Positions 11,245 through 23,240 are shown, counted from the first letter of the stretch. The stretch: 64,000 nucleotides of DNA from Myrica gale (GCA_963930655.1 OZ005608.1:23337271-23401270), one strand, 5' to 3'. Numbers and translations: made by a program. The notes: a model not told the origin generated them from the sequence alone.

Positions 11245-13777
11245 ATGTCTTCCCCCAGCAAGCGTCGAGAGATGGATTTGATGAAACTGTGAGTTCTCCA
11301 GATTGTATTTTCACTCGATTTATTTAAGAGATTTTTTGTTCCCCCCTCCCCCCCTGTTTTCTTTGTTTGGTTTTTGTTTTTCCAATCTCTGGTTTGATGG
11401 GCGTGAACTAGGATGATGAGTGATTACAAGGTGGAGATGATCAACGATGGCATGCAAGAGTTCTTTGTGGAATTCCATGGTCCTAAAGAAAGTAAATCTT
11501 GATACCCATATCTATTTTTTTCCTTTAATTTTCCCAGTGATCTGTACGTGTCTCTGCATAAAGTTGAGTTTTTAGCTTATTTTTCTCTGGGTATTGTTTT
11601 TGTATTTATTTTATTATTATGGTTAATTTCTGTATTTCAACTATGTTGACCGTATGGAAACTGTTGCTGGCTTTTTCGAGTTACCTATGATTTGGATAGT
11701 AGTGGCTGGCTACGCACAAGAGTTGTCCATAAACTGTTGAGCTTCATCATAGGTTTCGATTGAACCCTTTAAATTTGTTGGTTATATAGTCTGGTTTTGG
11801 CTATAAATTTTAGTTTTTCGATCGAGTCATTTTCCCATGTAAGTTTAAATACAAATACTTGTAATATATTTTAGACTGGGATGTGATTTGTGCAAGTCAA
11901 GCATCATTTCATGCCAATGTTGATAAATGGGCTGTAAGTTTGTTGTCCACTCTCATTTTTGTCAATGAAGATAAACTTCCCTGGTGTTTTTGCTTTGGAT
12001 TATGGCATTCGAACAAAAGGAAGGGTTTTTTTCCTATTTATTGATAGCTATTCTTTCATGGAATATGGCAGGTCCTTATCAGGGTGGTCTCTGGAGGATA
12101 AGGGTGGAGCTCCCAGATGCATATCCTTATAAATCTCCATCTATTGGATTTGTCAACAAAATGTACCACCCAAATGTTGATGAGACGTGAGTTAGCAGGA
12201 TGTCAAAAACTCACTCACTTGGCTTGTCTGAGTGCAATTATGCTCTTTTATAGAATATGCAAACTTGTTAATAACTCTGTTGTACTTCTGAGTTTCAGGT
12301 CTGGCTCAGTCTGTTTGGATGTTATCAACCAGACATGGAGCCCCATGTTTGGTAAGCAACTGCATTGTCTATCGTCTAATCCATTATCTGTGTTGGAGGT
12401 CCTTAAATGTTCTTTTCAGCCATAGGTTCTACTTTCAGAAGCTGACAGTTTTTAAACATGTTTCAGATCTGGTTAATATTTTCGAAGTGTTTCTTCCGCA
12501 ACTTCTTTTGTATCCCAATCCATCAGATCCATTGAATGGAGAAGCTGCTGCTCTAATGATGCGTGATCGCGCTGCGTATGAGCAAAGAGTGAAAGGTAGT
12601 AATCCTTCTCGAGATTTGGTAACCTGGATACATAGAGGTGCAGGGAGTGGTAGAATATTTATCTCTCTTCTCACTAGTAATATAGGCTGAAATTCTTTGG
12701 AGGTCATCAATGTAGGGGATTAGACTTGATTGTGTTGTATGTCAAGCAGAACAACTTTCCCTGCTTCATCCACGATTGTATGTTTTAATGTGCCGGGACA
12801 TTAATGTTACATATTCTGTATTAGAAACTTTGCAATTTCACGTAGTCGTACGCATGTAGGGTAATGATAACCTATTCTGAAAGCTCTTGGACAGTAAACA
12901 AGTGTATAACAAAGTAATAGATCCTTCTTTGGAGGTGCGCAGTAGTTGTTTGTTTTGGGGTTTTCTTAGTATTGATGCTGTTGTCCATACTTCAACTGTG
13001 ACAGTTGTCAGGAAATGGAGAGATTAAATCTCTGGTAACTGTTGTAGTGTGGAACTTAGAAAGTGTTGCATATCGATTTCACGGCAGCTTTCAGGGTGTT
13101 ATTTATATTGAAAATTTTGTAGTCGCTCTGTTTGTGTATATATTTTAAGATAAATGTGGTGCTCTACTTTATGTCGCATGAAGAGGGGATGCAGGTTTAT
13201 GGTTGTTGACCTGTGGAAAGACGATAAATATGACTATCCAGGTCCATTTTGTTGAGTCTAGCCATTGGATGACTAAGTTGAGAATATTACTGTTGCCACT
13301 TGATGGAACTCTACCATCGAAGCAATTAGAAGAGTTTGTGATCCCCAGGGGGGAAATGCATGGAATCAGGATGCTGGTAAAACTATCCCATTGGCACTTG
13401 CTATTGGCATTTCGGTTTGTCTTTGGCTAGAGGCTAGTAATTCTGATTTTTTGACTTTGGAAGTAGGTTGAAGCTGAAAATTGTGTATTTATTGGGCTAA
13501 GAATGTGCTTCTTTGTTTATTCTGGTTGGGAAAATTTGAGGCACAGATAACTCGTGTCAACAAACTTCTTATTTATTGGTCATTACTAGTTGTTATTATG
13601 TGGTGATGGTGGCAACACTGTTACTGAAGATTTTCTTATGGTACAGAGTTTTGTGAGAAATATGCCAAGCCAGAAGATGTAGGCGCTGCCTCAGAGGAGA
13701 AATCTAGCGACGAGGAGCTGAGTGAAGAAGATTATGCTTCCAGTGATGAGGCAATCGCTGGCCAAGCTGATCTTTAG
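11245..13777 (+). CDS. UBC4/5/6: Ubiquitin-conjugating enzyme E2 (UBE2H / Arabidopsis UBC4-6 type)
   Basis: Six coding exons give 183 residues: 11245-11288, 11412-11491, 12072-12186, 12299-12351, 12467-12595 and 13647-13777, all GT-AG and phase-consistent. The protein starts [20 protein letters not shown], has YHPNVDE (HPN at residues 74-76), the active-site Cys85 in [16 protein letters not shown], then [20 protein letters not shown] and [20 protein letters not shown]. It ends in an acidic Ser-rich tail ([19 protein letters not shown]). Length, the N-terminal MSSPSKRR and the acidic tail identify the class represented by yeast Ubc8, human UBE2H and Arabidopsis UBC4/5/6. It accepts ubiquitin from E1 on Cys85 and passes it on with E3s; the yeast member acts in gluconeogenic enzyme turnover. 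Only substitutions expected of an intact gene are seen. Confidence 0.94.
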
Positions 13778-14544
13778 TGGCACAAGTGCTCGCCCCTTGA
13801 AATCTTCTATCTGTACATGATAGTCAGCTCCTGGAAAATGAAACCAACAAAAAACTGAAGGCTTTTGGAAAAATTCCTTCCCCTTCTGTGTTTACTCCCC
13901 TGTTTTCCATGGTGGTTGTGTAAATTATTCAACTACGATTTAATGTTTCAAGAATTCTTTTAGCTGTTGGGACAAAAGCAGGCACTTCTTCTCTCTACAT
14001 GTGCATTCATACATTTTACATATCTGACCTGTCCGGTCTAACATGGTTGCATGAGAGTGCCTGAGACACCTATTGGTTCATTCTTCTAGTAAGTCCCGTG
14101 TCCGCCATTTTTATGTTGTGAATATAGTTTGGTTCTCTCTTGCTTCTTGGATCATATGGAATTTGCTGGATTTTTCGAATTTGCTTGAACAAAAAAGTGC
14201 AGCAGATGAAAATTTTGAAGGAAAATGAGGTCTGACAATTTCAACAGCTGCGAGGATTTGGTAGAAACGTGCCAGCTGAATTAAAACAGGATTTGGTATG
14301 CTGTTTTCCTTGATTAATGAAAGAGAAAATGTCCTTGATGGTGATTCGAGCAAAGAAAAAAACAAGTCAACCCTCTACAAAGCCCTTATTCAATCACAAG
14401 GGAAAGTGGATTCTAAATTATCTTTATCATTTCTATTTTACTATTTTTGGCTCCCCTCGTATCTCAGTGGATTCTTAGTGCTACCTTAACCCAAAAACGG
14501 TTTCAAAGGTTAATGTAAATTTTGTAGTTTGTTTAGGCAAGAAC
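13778..14544. other. 3' flank of the E2 gene
   Basis: Probable 3' UTR and spacer up to the tRNA gene. No coding-like frame or repeat ends are recognised. Confidence 0.4.
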
Positions 14545-14616
14545 GCCCTTATAGCTCAGTGGTAGAGCGTCAGTCTTGTAAACTGAAGGTCCGTAGTTCG
14601 ATCCTGCGTGAGGGCA
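14545..14616 (+). tRNA. trnT-UGU: tRNA-Thr (anticodon TGT)
   Basis: A complete cloverleaf of 72 bases. The acceptor GCCCTTA pairs with TGAGGGC, with discriminator A. The D arm is GCTC AGTGGTA GAGC (A box). The anticodon stem TCAGT/ACTGA encloses the loop CTTGTAA, giving anticodon TGT, which reads ACA threonine. The T arm is CGTAG TTCGATC CTGCG (B box). A CAAG lies just upstream and T-runs just downstream, as in plant pol III tRNA genes. No intron. It sits alone between two pol II genes. Confidence 0.93.
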
Positions 14617-14619
14617 CTC

Positions 14620-14624
14620 TTTTT
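14620..14624 (+). terminator. Pol III T-run terminator
   Basis: Five Ts begin four bases after the tRNA 3' end, with a second longer T-run (about 11 Ts) at 14635-14645. Both fit pol III termination. Confidence 0.7.
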
Positions 14625-14645
14625 CCAATTTTGCTTTTTTTTTTT

Positions 14646-17600
14646 AATGTGCATGTGGATCCCATCAATGGTGGTTACCGCAATTTTTTTCCCTGGATTT
14701 TTTCCCCGAATAATAAAAGATAGCTGGTAATAAATTTAAAATCCACCTAGAACCGAAAAGTAACTACTCCATAATGTACTTCCTCGCCGATATTCTCCTC
14801 AATGATGCACTGCACCATATTCCACTTTGTATGCGTCTTCAATGAGAGCCATGTACGGGGACTCAGCCTTTTCGTTTTCTGATCTGTGGTTTGCTGCAAA
14901 TCTGCAATAATGGCAGGGCCTCTTTTGGGCTCTAAGCCAGAATCGATTTTGTAGGATTGGTACGGAGGTTTCTTTCTGCGTTGCCGTTGATGGCTGGTGT
15001 CTGATCCTTGAAAACGATATTATGTTTTTTTGCTTTTGGGCCGCAAAAGCAATCGTGTTCTACTTTACCTTTTCTCTTTGGGAGGAAAGTTGCAAGCAAT
15101 CATGATTTGGTTCAAAAGGAAATCGTTAGCTAGAAAATTGAAAGAATGGAGGGAAAAGGACCCAGAAGTGAAAAGGACAGTAAGCTCCGGATGTTTAGTG
15201 GAATGACAAAGTCAAGAACATTTCCAATTAACCGAAAGGTAAATTTAAGCTGTTATTTTTAAGACGTGGTATGTCTGGTATGTCTTCATGAGCATACCAT
15301 GGTTTAGAGATCACTCATAGATGGGACGTTCCAACTAGGGGTGAATTGGCGTTCATATCAGCTTTCTGGCCTTTGGTATTACCTGTTGGGTATGCTCTCT
15401 TACAGCAGTGTGGCTTAACCCCTTCCGACAAATATTCCTAGAAGTATTCCCAGGGTGCAACCTGATGCACAAATATTCCCAAAATGAAATAAATGCTGGT
15501 CCTGATTTTAGCATAATTCAACACTCAAAAATAGTTTTAGATGCATCTACAAACCAATATGCAAATAATTATTTTTCAGAGCACCATACCAACCTACCAT
15601 AGATTATTTTACAAGCATGCTTGTGTTACAGGTGATCAATAGTGATTCCAGCATGTGATCAACGTCAGGTTGCAGCACAGAGGCTATTGTATTGAACAAA
15701 TTTTCAACCGCTACAAGGGCAAGCAGCTGCAATAGTGGTGTATTTGAATGTGAACCAAACTGAGTGTAGGAGGAAAGCCACCAGTCTCTTCCTCAGTAGC
15801 CTATGATATACTCAGCATACTAAAACTTCAAACCAACTTCAGTGACAACTCAAAGAATCTGTCAGAATGGAATCCAGATCATATCCAATCACAATCACGG
15901 CAATCACAAGAAGGATCTCCTACACTTCTTACCCTGAAAAGCGATATCACATTAGACAAGGAGCGTCTAAGTAAAGAAGCCATGTACAATTTTCAAAAAC
16001 TACGAACCCACTGACCCATCAACTGTTTCCCCCCAAGGGTTACGAGAATAACTTAAGACCAATTTTTTAAGTAACTTATTTTAACACCCACTTATTTATG
16101 TCAATGGAATACTGAGTAAACTGAAAAATAACATCAGGTCTCTGTTCACAATGAAAAGAAGCAAAGAATGTGAAAAGGGAAATAGATGAAGAAATTCCTC
16201 TTGAAGCCGAATGAGGTACTATTGGTTTGGTATAATGGGACCTACCATCTGGGCACCCCAAGGAAGCCCTTGGGACACTGTGTCATTACCTTGGGTTGTT
16301 TTTCTTTCTCCCTACCATTTAACCTAAAAGTGGGAACAACTACTTTGTAAAGACTTTATCCACTTCCCTTATCCTAGCCATTTCACTACAAATGACTAAA
16401 ACAACATCATACTATGGACATGTTTGTTTGCCCAAAATTTTCAACAAAACAAACATACTTCAAAATTTCCAACTTTTACACATACACTTCAAACTTTTCA
16501 CAAACCCCAATAAACTTCAACATTCAAAAGATTCCCAAAATTTTGGGAATATTCCCCAAAATTTCGGTAAACAAACATACCCATATATGTTCAAAATTCG
16601 CCTGCCAGACAGTTTCGTGCACATCCATGCTCCTAGTCTCTATTAAACAAATCCAATGCCTCAAGTAAGACTACTGCCAACTCAGGTGAGTAGCTGTAGC
16701 AACTGAATTATTGTTGGGCTTAATATGGGACACATCAGCAGCACCCGGACTGGCCTTCTTGCACTTTTCCACAATGTGCCTCACGGTGACAAACCATGGA
16801 GACTTGGATTTAATGCTATTGTAACTCATTGCCCAAATAAAACTGCTATTATCTTGCACAGTCATGTTTTAACTTGGTATTAAACTAAGGTAATGGAATA
16901 GAGTAAATGACCACCATAAGATCATCAGTTCATGGATAAATATTACTGGAAATAGATCTGAAAGTTTCCTTTGTGCTCAGGTTTTCAAGTCTAGACCCAT
17001 TCTCCAAATAAAGGACAGAATTCGTAGGTAACTCACTTGCATTGCAAAAGAAACCCTTAGGTAAGGTGTGTTGGGTAAATATTCAGAAGTAAAATTAAGA
17101 AAATTGAAGAGAATAGAAAGGCGACATCAAAACTTGAGTAGACAGATCTTAAGAATTGAACCTGGCCAGGAAACCTTGTCAATCTTTCTAAATTTGCTCC
17201 TGCCATCGGCCAATTACTGATTTCCGCATGAACCTGGGGTAATCACTAATGGAAACTGTATTAGTATATTGTAACAATAAGAATGTTCTTGCATGAATGC
17301 GGAGTTTTAGTATTAACTATACCCATTTTAGCGACCCTAATTAGGAAAATACAAGGAATCCTGTGCAATTTCTCCCCTGTTAAAGTATTCACTCTGCAAG
17401 AAATATATTACAATTGTAGCCAAAAAGAACAAATCGTTTGAGGTACTACAAAAGTCTCCTCATTCTGTCTTCCGAGTATATATTTCTTGAGTTGTGACTA
17501 CTTTCATTTTGTCAATAGTAACCAGTCATTAAACACATGTTTCTTCTTGTTGGAGAAACTCCGGGAATCAGCAATAAAGTTCCCAGCCTAACTGAACAAG

Positions 17601-18304
17601 AAAACCAGCTGAAGCAATCACGTAACAAGATACTTCATGAAAACCCTAAATTTGAAGTACATGAGCCAGCATAGGTGTTCATGACTGTAAGGTATTGCTA
17701 TAAATATATAATCTAATTGCACACCACCGGCTCCCAACTCCAAAAGAATTGACATTATAAGTATCAAACTTTGTGTGTAGAACAACCACTTCCTACATTG
17801 TTGATGGGAACCAAGTTAAAGAATGGTACTAGATAATCAAGAGACTGCACTGCAATACCATAATCAGAGTTTCAGTCTAAGTATAATGTCCTATGAAGGA
17901 AGTTCCAACCACTGGAGGCACAAATAACAGATCAATGCAATCGTCCAGCTACAGTAGGTCTCAACCTGATAAACTTTGCAAGTCGCAACAAAATAATTGG
18001 TCTTAGTGTCTCATAATGCTACATGCAAATATGTTGGTCTCTATCCACAGGGCTCAGCCATGTGGCCGTGACCAAAGTGTTAATAAATGAGAAATGCCTG
18101 TGAAGCTTGTGAAAATGACAGTCAAACTGAGGTCGGTAACGACATTCACATGAATTTAACAGAAAGGGGGAAATTTTTAGATATGGAAAGGCATCTGACT
18201 ACGACTTAATTATATAGGAAACTCCTCTCAAAAGTATACACCACTTTTATTTGCGACCTTTGTATAATTCTAGAATGAACTTTTGCTTACAAGAAATATA
18301 GAAC
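14646..18304. other. Spacer and downstream flank of the minus-strand TIR-NBS-TPR gene
   Basis: No supported gene in 3.6 kb apart from the MITE at 16.4 kb. A 64-codon minus-strand frame at 16671-16865 (contains SKSPWFVTVRHIVEKCKKAS) looks mildly protein-like, but I cannot assign it or find partner exons. Part of 17.3-18.3 kb may be 3' UTR of the gene ending at 18305. Confidence 0.35.
16413..16585. mobile_element. Short MITE with TATGG..CCATA ends
   Basis: TATGGACATGTTTGTTTGCC at the left and GGTAAACAAACATACCCATA at the right form terminal inverted repeats, extended inward by CCCAAAATTTT and AAAATTTCGG. At 173 bp it is non-coding, and the size and ends suggest a hAT-like MITE. Confidence 0.6.
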
Positions 18305-21301
18305 CTATGGTGAAGTATGAATTTGAACATTTGCAAGAAGCCTGGTCAGTTTGCTCAGAGTTTCACGAGCAGCTATTGTATCTGGATGATCTTGGCCACA
18401 GATTGAAGTTCTAATAAAAACAGCCTTCCTAATTAGATCATCTCCAATATCAAATTGTCCCCCTCTTAGCATTAGCTTGGCCCTAGTTTCCAGCACGGTG
18501 GCTCTGCAAAGAGCCAAATCCTGCCAAAGGCAAGGATTCAACTGAGCATTAGTCTGGATGGGCTTCCAACAAAGAGATTTCTCCAACCATTTATCAACTG
18601 GGGTAATAAACGCTTGGTCTGCAGCTTCCAAAGCATCAGTACATAGCCGCAGAAGTTCTAAGGCAGCACTGCACCGAGAGAATGTGATGAATGTCCGGAT
18701 GGCAAGAGGCAAAACCACTTCTTTGACAAGGAATAGCAACTCGGACACCTTGAGCTCAACAACTACAGGGTCACGACCAAATCCAAACAGCAGGAAACAC
18801 GCTGCCCAGATATGTTCAGAGTGCTGTGCTATTGATCCACGACTGATCACAGCTTGAACCATTGCTTGTGCAGCTCCATTCACCCCTCTTTTGCGAGCAT
18901 AAAGCTTGATGAGCTCATTGAACTGTATATAGCCTTGCTTTGTACTACTTCTTGCGATATTAAACCTTAACAACATGGAAGAAGCTTCTGCTTCTGACCT
19001 TTTTGTGTACGATGACGTAAAACCACAAGTCAAGGAATGCAATAAATTCCTCCAGAATCCTTTTCTGTGATGTTTTTTGGGTATCTTGTGAGCAGCTAGG
19101 GCTAAAAGGGAGACTGGAATTGCAGCTGGGGCAAACCAACCACTTGCCTGGACCATTCTGGTTGCCAAGCTCATTGGCCCATCAGCGTGATCAAATATTG
19201 AGAAACATACCTCAAAGAGTTGCAGAAGGAAGGTGTTTCGCCTTAATGGATGAGATTCTCTACTACTCCATGACAAGTCCTTCAAAGGCATTCTTTTAAT
19301 GGTATCCAACAGCCTAGTCGGAGTTATTGGTAGCTCAGACAGTATTGCACCCGTTACTGCAAGCCCCAAAGTTAATCTTCCAACTTTGTCCTCAATAACC
19401 CTTAGGGCATCAATTTCTGGAATTGGGTAGTCTTTGACAGTTCCCTGCATTAAAGTCATTGCCTCAATGCCAGATAGGTATGAGAGTTTCAAAGGCTCCA
19501 AGTTCATCACACGAGGAAGGCACGTGGATATTATTATGTGGGTCTCTCCGCCAAAACGAGGAAGAAGATCCATTACCGGTTTGTGATCCCACCAATCCTT
19601 TTCACTCTCTAAGTTATCAATCACCACTAAAAAAGGTATGTTTCTCATAAGCTCTTTCCGAACTCTAGAAATGGCTGCCTCTTCCTGCTCTTCAAAGCCT
19701 TTTATTCTGCTCTTCTCTGAACAATTTTCAATGCCCACGTCAACTTCCAAAAATGACCAGAGGTTCAGATAATTCTGTCTAATATACCTGCTTTTCCCAC
19801 CTACCCATAAAATCATCTTGTACCTTTGTTGGTATCTGTATGCAAATTCCAGAAGAAGCTCTGTCTTACCAATTCCTGATTCTCCCGAAACGCAAGCAAT
19901 TCCTTTCCCATACAAAATTTTCATTGATCTTTTTCTCCTTGGATATCTTCCACCACCTTTGGACCTCTGCTGGTGTTGCCTTTGAGGAAGACCGGTACCT
20001 TGCATCTCGATCTCTTTTTCTGACTCCTTCCACACCACCGGTTCTTTCCCCTTTCTACTGCCACTCTCAAATTGCCGGTCCCTCCTCTCCTCCAAGAAAC
20101 TGCTCTTATTCCAACCAATTGTCAAATTCTTTCGCTTGGGTCTAGCTTTAAGTTCAATATAATCTCTTTCTGAATCTCCCGCGACATCACCAAAAAGAAT
20201 AAATTCAAGCTCGGAGAGTTCTTTCTTCCGGCCAATGAAATTCTCATTTCGAGCGAAAGGGAACTCCTCTTTCTCTACCTTTTCTCTCCATTTAGTCAAT
20301 CGTTCTATAACACTTCTCCTTCCTAACTTTGTTGCTAGTAGCATAACAGTCCTCAATATGCAATCTCTCCAGTTACCATCTTGAGCTTCTAGTTTCCACT
20401 CATCAACCCGAGAGAGGCCATTGACAGCTTCTTTCCACTCCTTCTCCAACCCTCCATACAGAACCCACAGCTCTCCCCCAAGTTTCTCCCACAGCTCTCC
20501 TCTCTTCTCAATTATATCCCTAACAAGGCAATCACCCGTACTTAAGTCAAAGAATATCGGGACCAGATTCTTCTTCCCTGAAAAAAACCGCAGCTCCTCA
20601 ATAGTATATGGGTTCCTGAAAGATTTTCTTGTGAGAACTATGACACCAAAAGAAGAGACGTCCATAGCCCTCTCAACAATTCCACGTTTGCGAGAGCTCC
20701 TACATCGGGTTCTATCAGATACAAAGCAACTTATCCCTTGAATCTCCAGCTCGGCACGGAGCCAGTTAGCAAACCTAAGTAAAGAAGGTTTGCGTCCATG
20801 CAGACCTATGAATACGTCGCAGCTCCTCATTCTGTTAGCGGAAAGTGAAACTGAAACAGCAGTAAGTGAGGTTTGGCAGCCACTTGTGTGCGTTCTTTGA
20901 TTCTCTCGGTGTCTAGAAAACCCATTTTCCTGGTCATGGTTGTAGCTAGACGGGGTGCTGTTGAAAATGCCAGTTGAGGAAGATATGCGATCAAACTTCT
21001 GGAAATCAGCCGAATTACCGGCAGGATGGGTCGCTGATATGTCTGACACGACAACCTTGATATTCTCCAGAGATTCAGGTTGTGGACATCCTGAACTGCA
21101 GCTAGGAGGATCAACAGTTAAATGAGCGTTATCACAACGCATGTCAGACAGCGTTGACTCTAATAAATGACTTGTGGACGATCTTGGTGAGAAGAAGGGT
21201 GACTGGTTCGCTGAAAAGAATGCGGAAGATGACGACGACATATTCCTTAAAGTTATGGCTGGTAAGGACCCGAACCTGGAGCTGTCTTCTCTGTGTTCCA
21301 T
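18305..21301 (-). CDS. TNP: TIR-NBS-TPR (TNP-type) NTPase protein
   Basis: A single exon of 998 residues from the ATG at 21301. The open frame reaches back to 21325, but the codon there is TTG, and MEHREDSSRFGSLP is the expected N-terminus for the family. After a Ser-rich disordered leader, about residues 158-290 form a TIR domain (SCDVFIGLHG, FVSDRT, VIVLTRKSF, YTIEELRFF), with the Glu of IEEL at the position of the TIR NADase glutamate. The P-loop GESGIGKT is at about 473-480, Walker B FLVVIDN at about 557, HIIISTCLPR follows, and a GLPL-like LTLGLAVTGA is at about 643. The C-terminus is helical and TPR-like (ETRAKLMLRGGQFDIGDDLI), with no LRR. This is the conserved TNP class represented by At5g56220/At4g23440, found in both monocots and dicots and distinct from polymorphic NLRs. 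Role in cell death or immunity is inferred from the family. Confidence 0.88.
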   Translation of the reverse strand: MEHREDSSRFGSLPAITLRNMSSSSSAFFSANQSPFFSPRSSTSHLLESTLSDMRCDNAHLTVDPPSCSSGCPQPESLENIKVVVSDISATHPAGNSADFQKFDRISSSTGIFNSTPSSYNHDQENGFSRHRENQRTHTSGCQTSLTAVSVSLSANRMRSCDVFIGLHGRKPSLLRFANWLRAELEIQGISCFVSDRTRCRSSRKRGIVERAMDVSSFGVIVLTRKSFRNPYTIEELRFFSGKKNLVPIFFDLSTGDCLVRDIIEKRGELWEKLGGELWVLYGGLEKEWKEAVNGLSRVDEWKLEAQDGNWRDCILRTVMLLATKLGRRSVIERLTKWREKVEKEEFPFARNENFIGRKKELSELEFILFGDVAGDSERDYIELKARPKRKNLTIGWNKSSFLEERRDRQFESGSRKGKEPVVWKESEKEIEMQGTGLPQRQHQQRSKGGGRYPRRKRSMKILYGKGIACVSGESGIGKTELLLEFAYRYQQRYKMILWVGGKSRYIRQNYLNLWSFLEVDVGIENCSEKSRIKGFEEQEEAAISRVRKELMRNIPFLVVIDNLESEKDWWDHKPVMDLLPRFGGETHIIISTCLPRVMNLEPLKLSYLSGIEAMTLMQGTVKDYPIPEIDALRVIEDKVGRLTLGLAVTGAILSELPITPTRLLDTIKRMPLKDLSWSSRESHPLRRNTFLLQLFEVCFSIFDHADGPMSLATRMVQASGWFAPAAIPVSLLALAAHKIPKKHHRKGFWRNLLHSLTCGFTSSYTKRSEAEASSMLLRFNIARSSTKQGYIQFNELIKLYARKRGVNGAAQAMVQAVISRGSIAQHSEHIWAACFLLFGFGRDPVVVELKVSELLFLVKEVVLPLAIRTFITFSRCSAALELLRLCTDALEAADQAFITPVDKWLEKSLCWKPIQTNAQLNPCLWQDLALCRATVLETRAKLMLRGGQFDIGDDLIRKAVFIRTSICGQDHPDTIAARETLSKLTRLLANVQIHTSP

Positions 21302-21365
21302 ATCACACAATTTACTGCTATTCAAAGATCAAGTCCTGCGCATGCACTAGGTGTGAGAAGCCACT
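21302..21365 (-). other. 5' UTR exon segment of the TNP gene
   Basis: On the minus strand, ctttgtttcag/AGTGGC is a strong splice acceptor 64 bases before the TNP start codon, implying a leader intron. The nearest strong upstream donor on the same strand is the one closing the PRP39-like exon at 22013. Confidence 0.5.
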
Positions 21366-22012
21366 CTGAAACAAAGATTAAGCCTTAAGTTAGTCACATA
21401 TCTTCTTAAACGGTAGAAGAAGCCAAAAATTCCAGTACACTAAAGAGTCTGTCAGTAATTATTGTTTAAAACAGAGTAAAATGACAAGTACATCTTAGCA
21501 AGAGATTGTTTTATACTAAAGAACGATGACAGCAGAAATAAAAAAATCCAATTGTACATGCTACAAACAAGTGTAAGCAAACAATTAGCAGCCTAAAAAA
21601 CTTACTGACAGGGTTAAATCTACCAGTAGGCACATATTGATCCTAAAAAGTGATTGCACAATAATAACGGAACTACTGGATATCTCTCAAAATTGGGAAA
21701 AAGCCAAAAGGTACAAAGTCCATATATGAGGAGATATCCAAAGATGCAGATGAATATGCCAATGCGTATCTTATGTAATTTTAAGACACCGTAGACTGAT
21801 CTATAACAAACTAGTTCATGCAAGGCATCAGACAGGTAAAGAGAGATACAATACAGATCTGCAAAACTAGCAAGTATATTACACAAGCACATCAAAACCA
21901 TATACCCAGTTTGTTGAGACACTGTCCTCACAGAAAAATCACAAATAGAAAAATAGGAGACCAGCAAAATCAACAGAATGACTCATCAAACATGGAAAAT
22001 TCGCTCACATAC

Positions 22013-22114
22013 CTGTGCAACCTTCTTTGCCTCCTCAATCAGGGAAGTCCATGCATTGAAATCTAGAGAATTGGTCCTCACAATGTTCCACAGTCGATCT
22101 TCTTCAGCAGACAT
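22013..22114 (-). pseudogene. Stranded first exon of a PRP39-like splicing factor
   Basis: On the minus strand ATG opens a 34-codon exon ([20 protein letters not shown] then [14 protein letters not shown]) ending in a clean CAG/gtatgt donor in phase 0. The [12 protein letters not shown] pattern is the first HAT-repeat helix of plant PRP39 U1 snRNP proteins. PRP39 is normally more than 600 residues, but no later exons (for example the FPLCYGYWKKYA block) appear between here and the TNP gene or beyond it. Spliced to the acceptor at 21365, the frame runs 15 more codons and stops before the TNP ATG. It is therefore either a gene relic or a uORF-bearing leader exon of TNP. The family call rests on a short peptide. 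Confidence 0.55.
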
Positions 22115-22671
22115 GGCCGGTACTACAAATAAAGAGGAAAAAGAGTTAAAACAAAAAATATAAATCACACACTGATGACTATCTCCAACATGTAAAACAA
22201 TGAACCTGTACTGATCAGGTTTTTTTTTGGTGCATGTAGTTTTTTAAGGGTTAGGGCACATCCATCTAAAGTCAGTCCAGGTGACTTGGAGATGATGTCT
22301 ACCACAATTTTTTCCATGTACTCTTTCCCAGCAACGTGGTTCACTTCATACAGATTTGGAATCCCTTGGACTTCATTTGTTTGCCTCTAAGTGTCTTCCA
22401 CAATGTTCAGAAAGCTTTCCAAATAAAAGCAGCTTTCCACCACTAATTCATTGTCGAAACGTATGGGGAGCTTTCCACCACCAAAAAAGTTGACAAATTC
22501 ACTCTCTGTAATCCATATAACTAATTTGAAGAAGCTATCCATCTGTGAACAAAAGCTACCCAGTTCCTAAATTTGAACAAAATAAGTACAAGCGCATCGG
22601 TAGAGCATTAAGTCATCATTTTTAGAGCATTGTAGATCTAAAGGAACTCTTCAATGTACAGAGATGCTTTA

Positions 22672-22717
22672 AACAGAGACTGACGACCCAATTGAACAGA
22701 GACTGACGTCCCAATTG
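22672..22717. repeat. 23-bp tandem duplication
   Basis: AACAGAGACTGACGACCCAA plus ttg is repeated immediately with one change (gac to gtc). A small local duplication in the upstream flank of the PRP39-like exon. Confidence 0.7.
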
Positions 22718-23240
22718 AACAGACTACAATGACATTCCCATGGTAATTCAGATCTGAATACTTACTAGGCTTCAAATCGCAAGCTTGGCCTCGGTAGATT
22801 CCATCCAAGAGGCTTCAAAATCAACCAACCGAGTTCCTTGGAATATGATAAATCCAAAAAACTACGCTTACTTCCAACCCAAATCTCTGAGCGCTCTCTA
22901 GAATCGGTAGAATGAACTCAACCAACCTGTAACAACAGAAACTGTCTTTGTCAGAGCGGATATTAACAAAAAAACACAGAAAGGAGTATACTACGGGATT
23001 GCTTTACGCCAAAAGGCCATGACCTTTCAATCAAATAGATTCGACAATGAGGGAGCCCATTGCTCTCAATTAGCAACTAAAGTAAGAAATATCAATTTTA
23101 ACCATTTGCAGATAGATTGGAGAAAGCCCCATTTTCAGAAAAAGGCAGACAAACAGAAGATTTCAATGAAAATGAAAGCAAAAGTGGACTTCCTTTTAAG
23201 AGAGAAGAAAAAATATATATCTTTAGGTTTCAGACCCTCA

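Noticed and set aside
16671-16865. Minus-strand 64-codon frame downstream of the TIR-NBS-TPR gene
   Set aside because: Mildly protein-like but without a family, start context or partner exons.
21302-21325. Extension of the TIR-NBS-TPR protein to 21325
   Set aside because: The codon at 21325 is TTG. The first ATG is at 21301 and gives the family-like start MEHREDSS.
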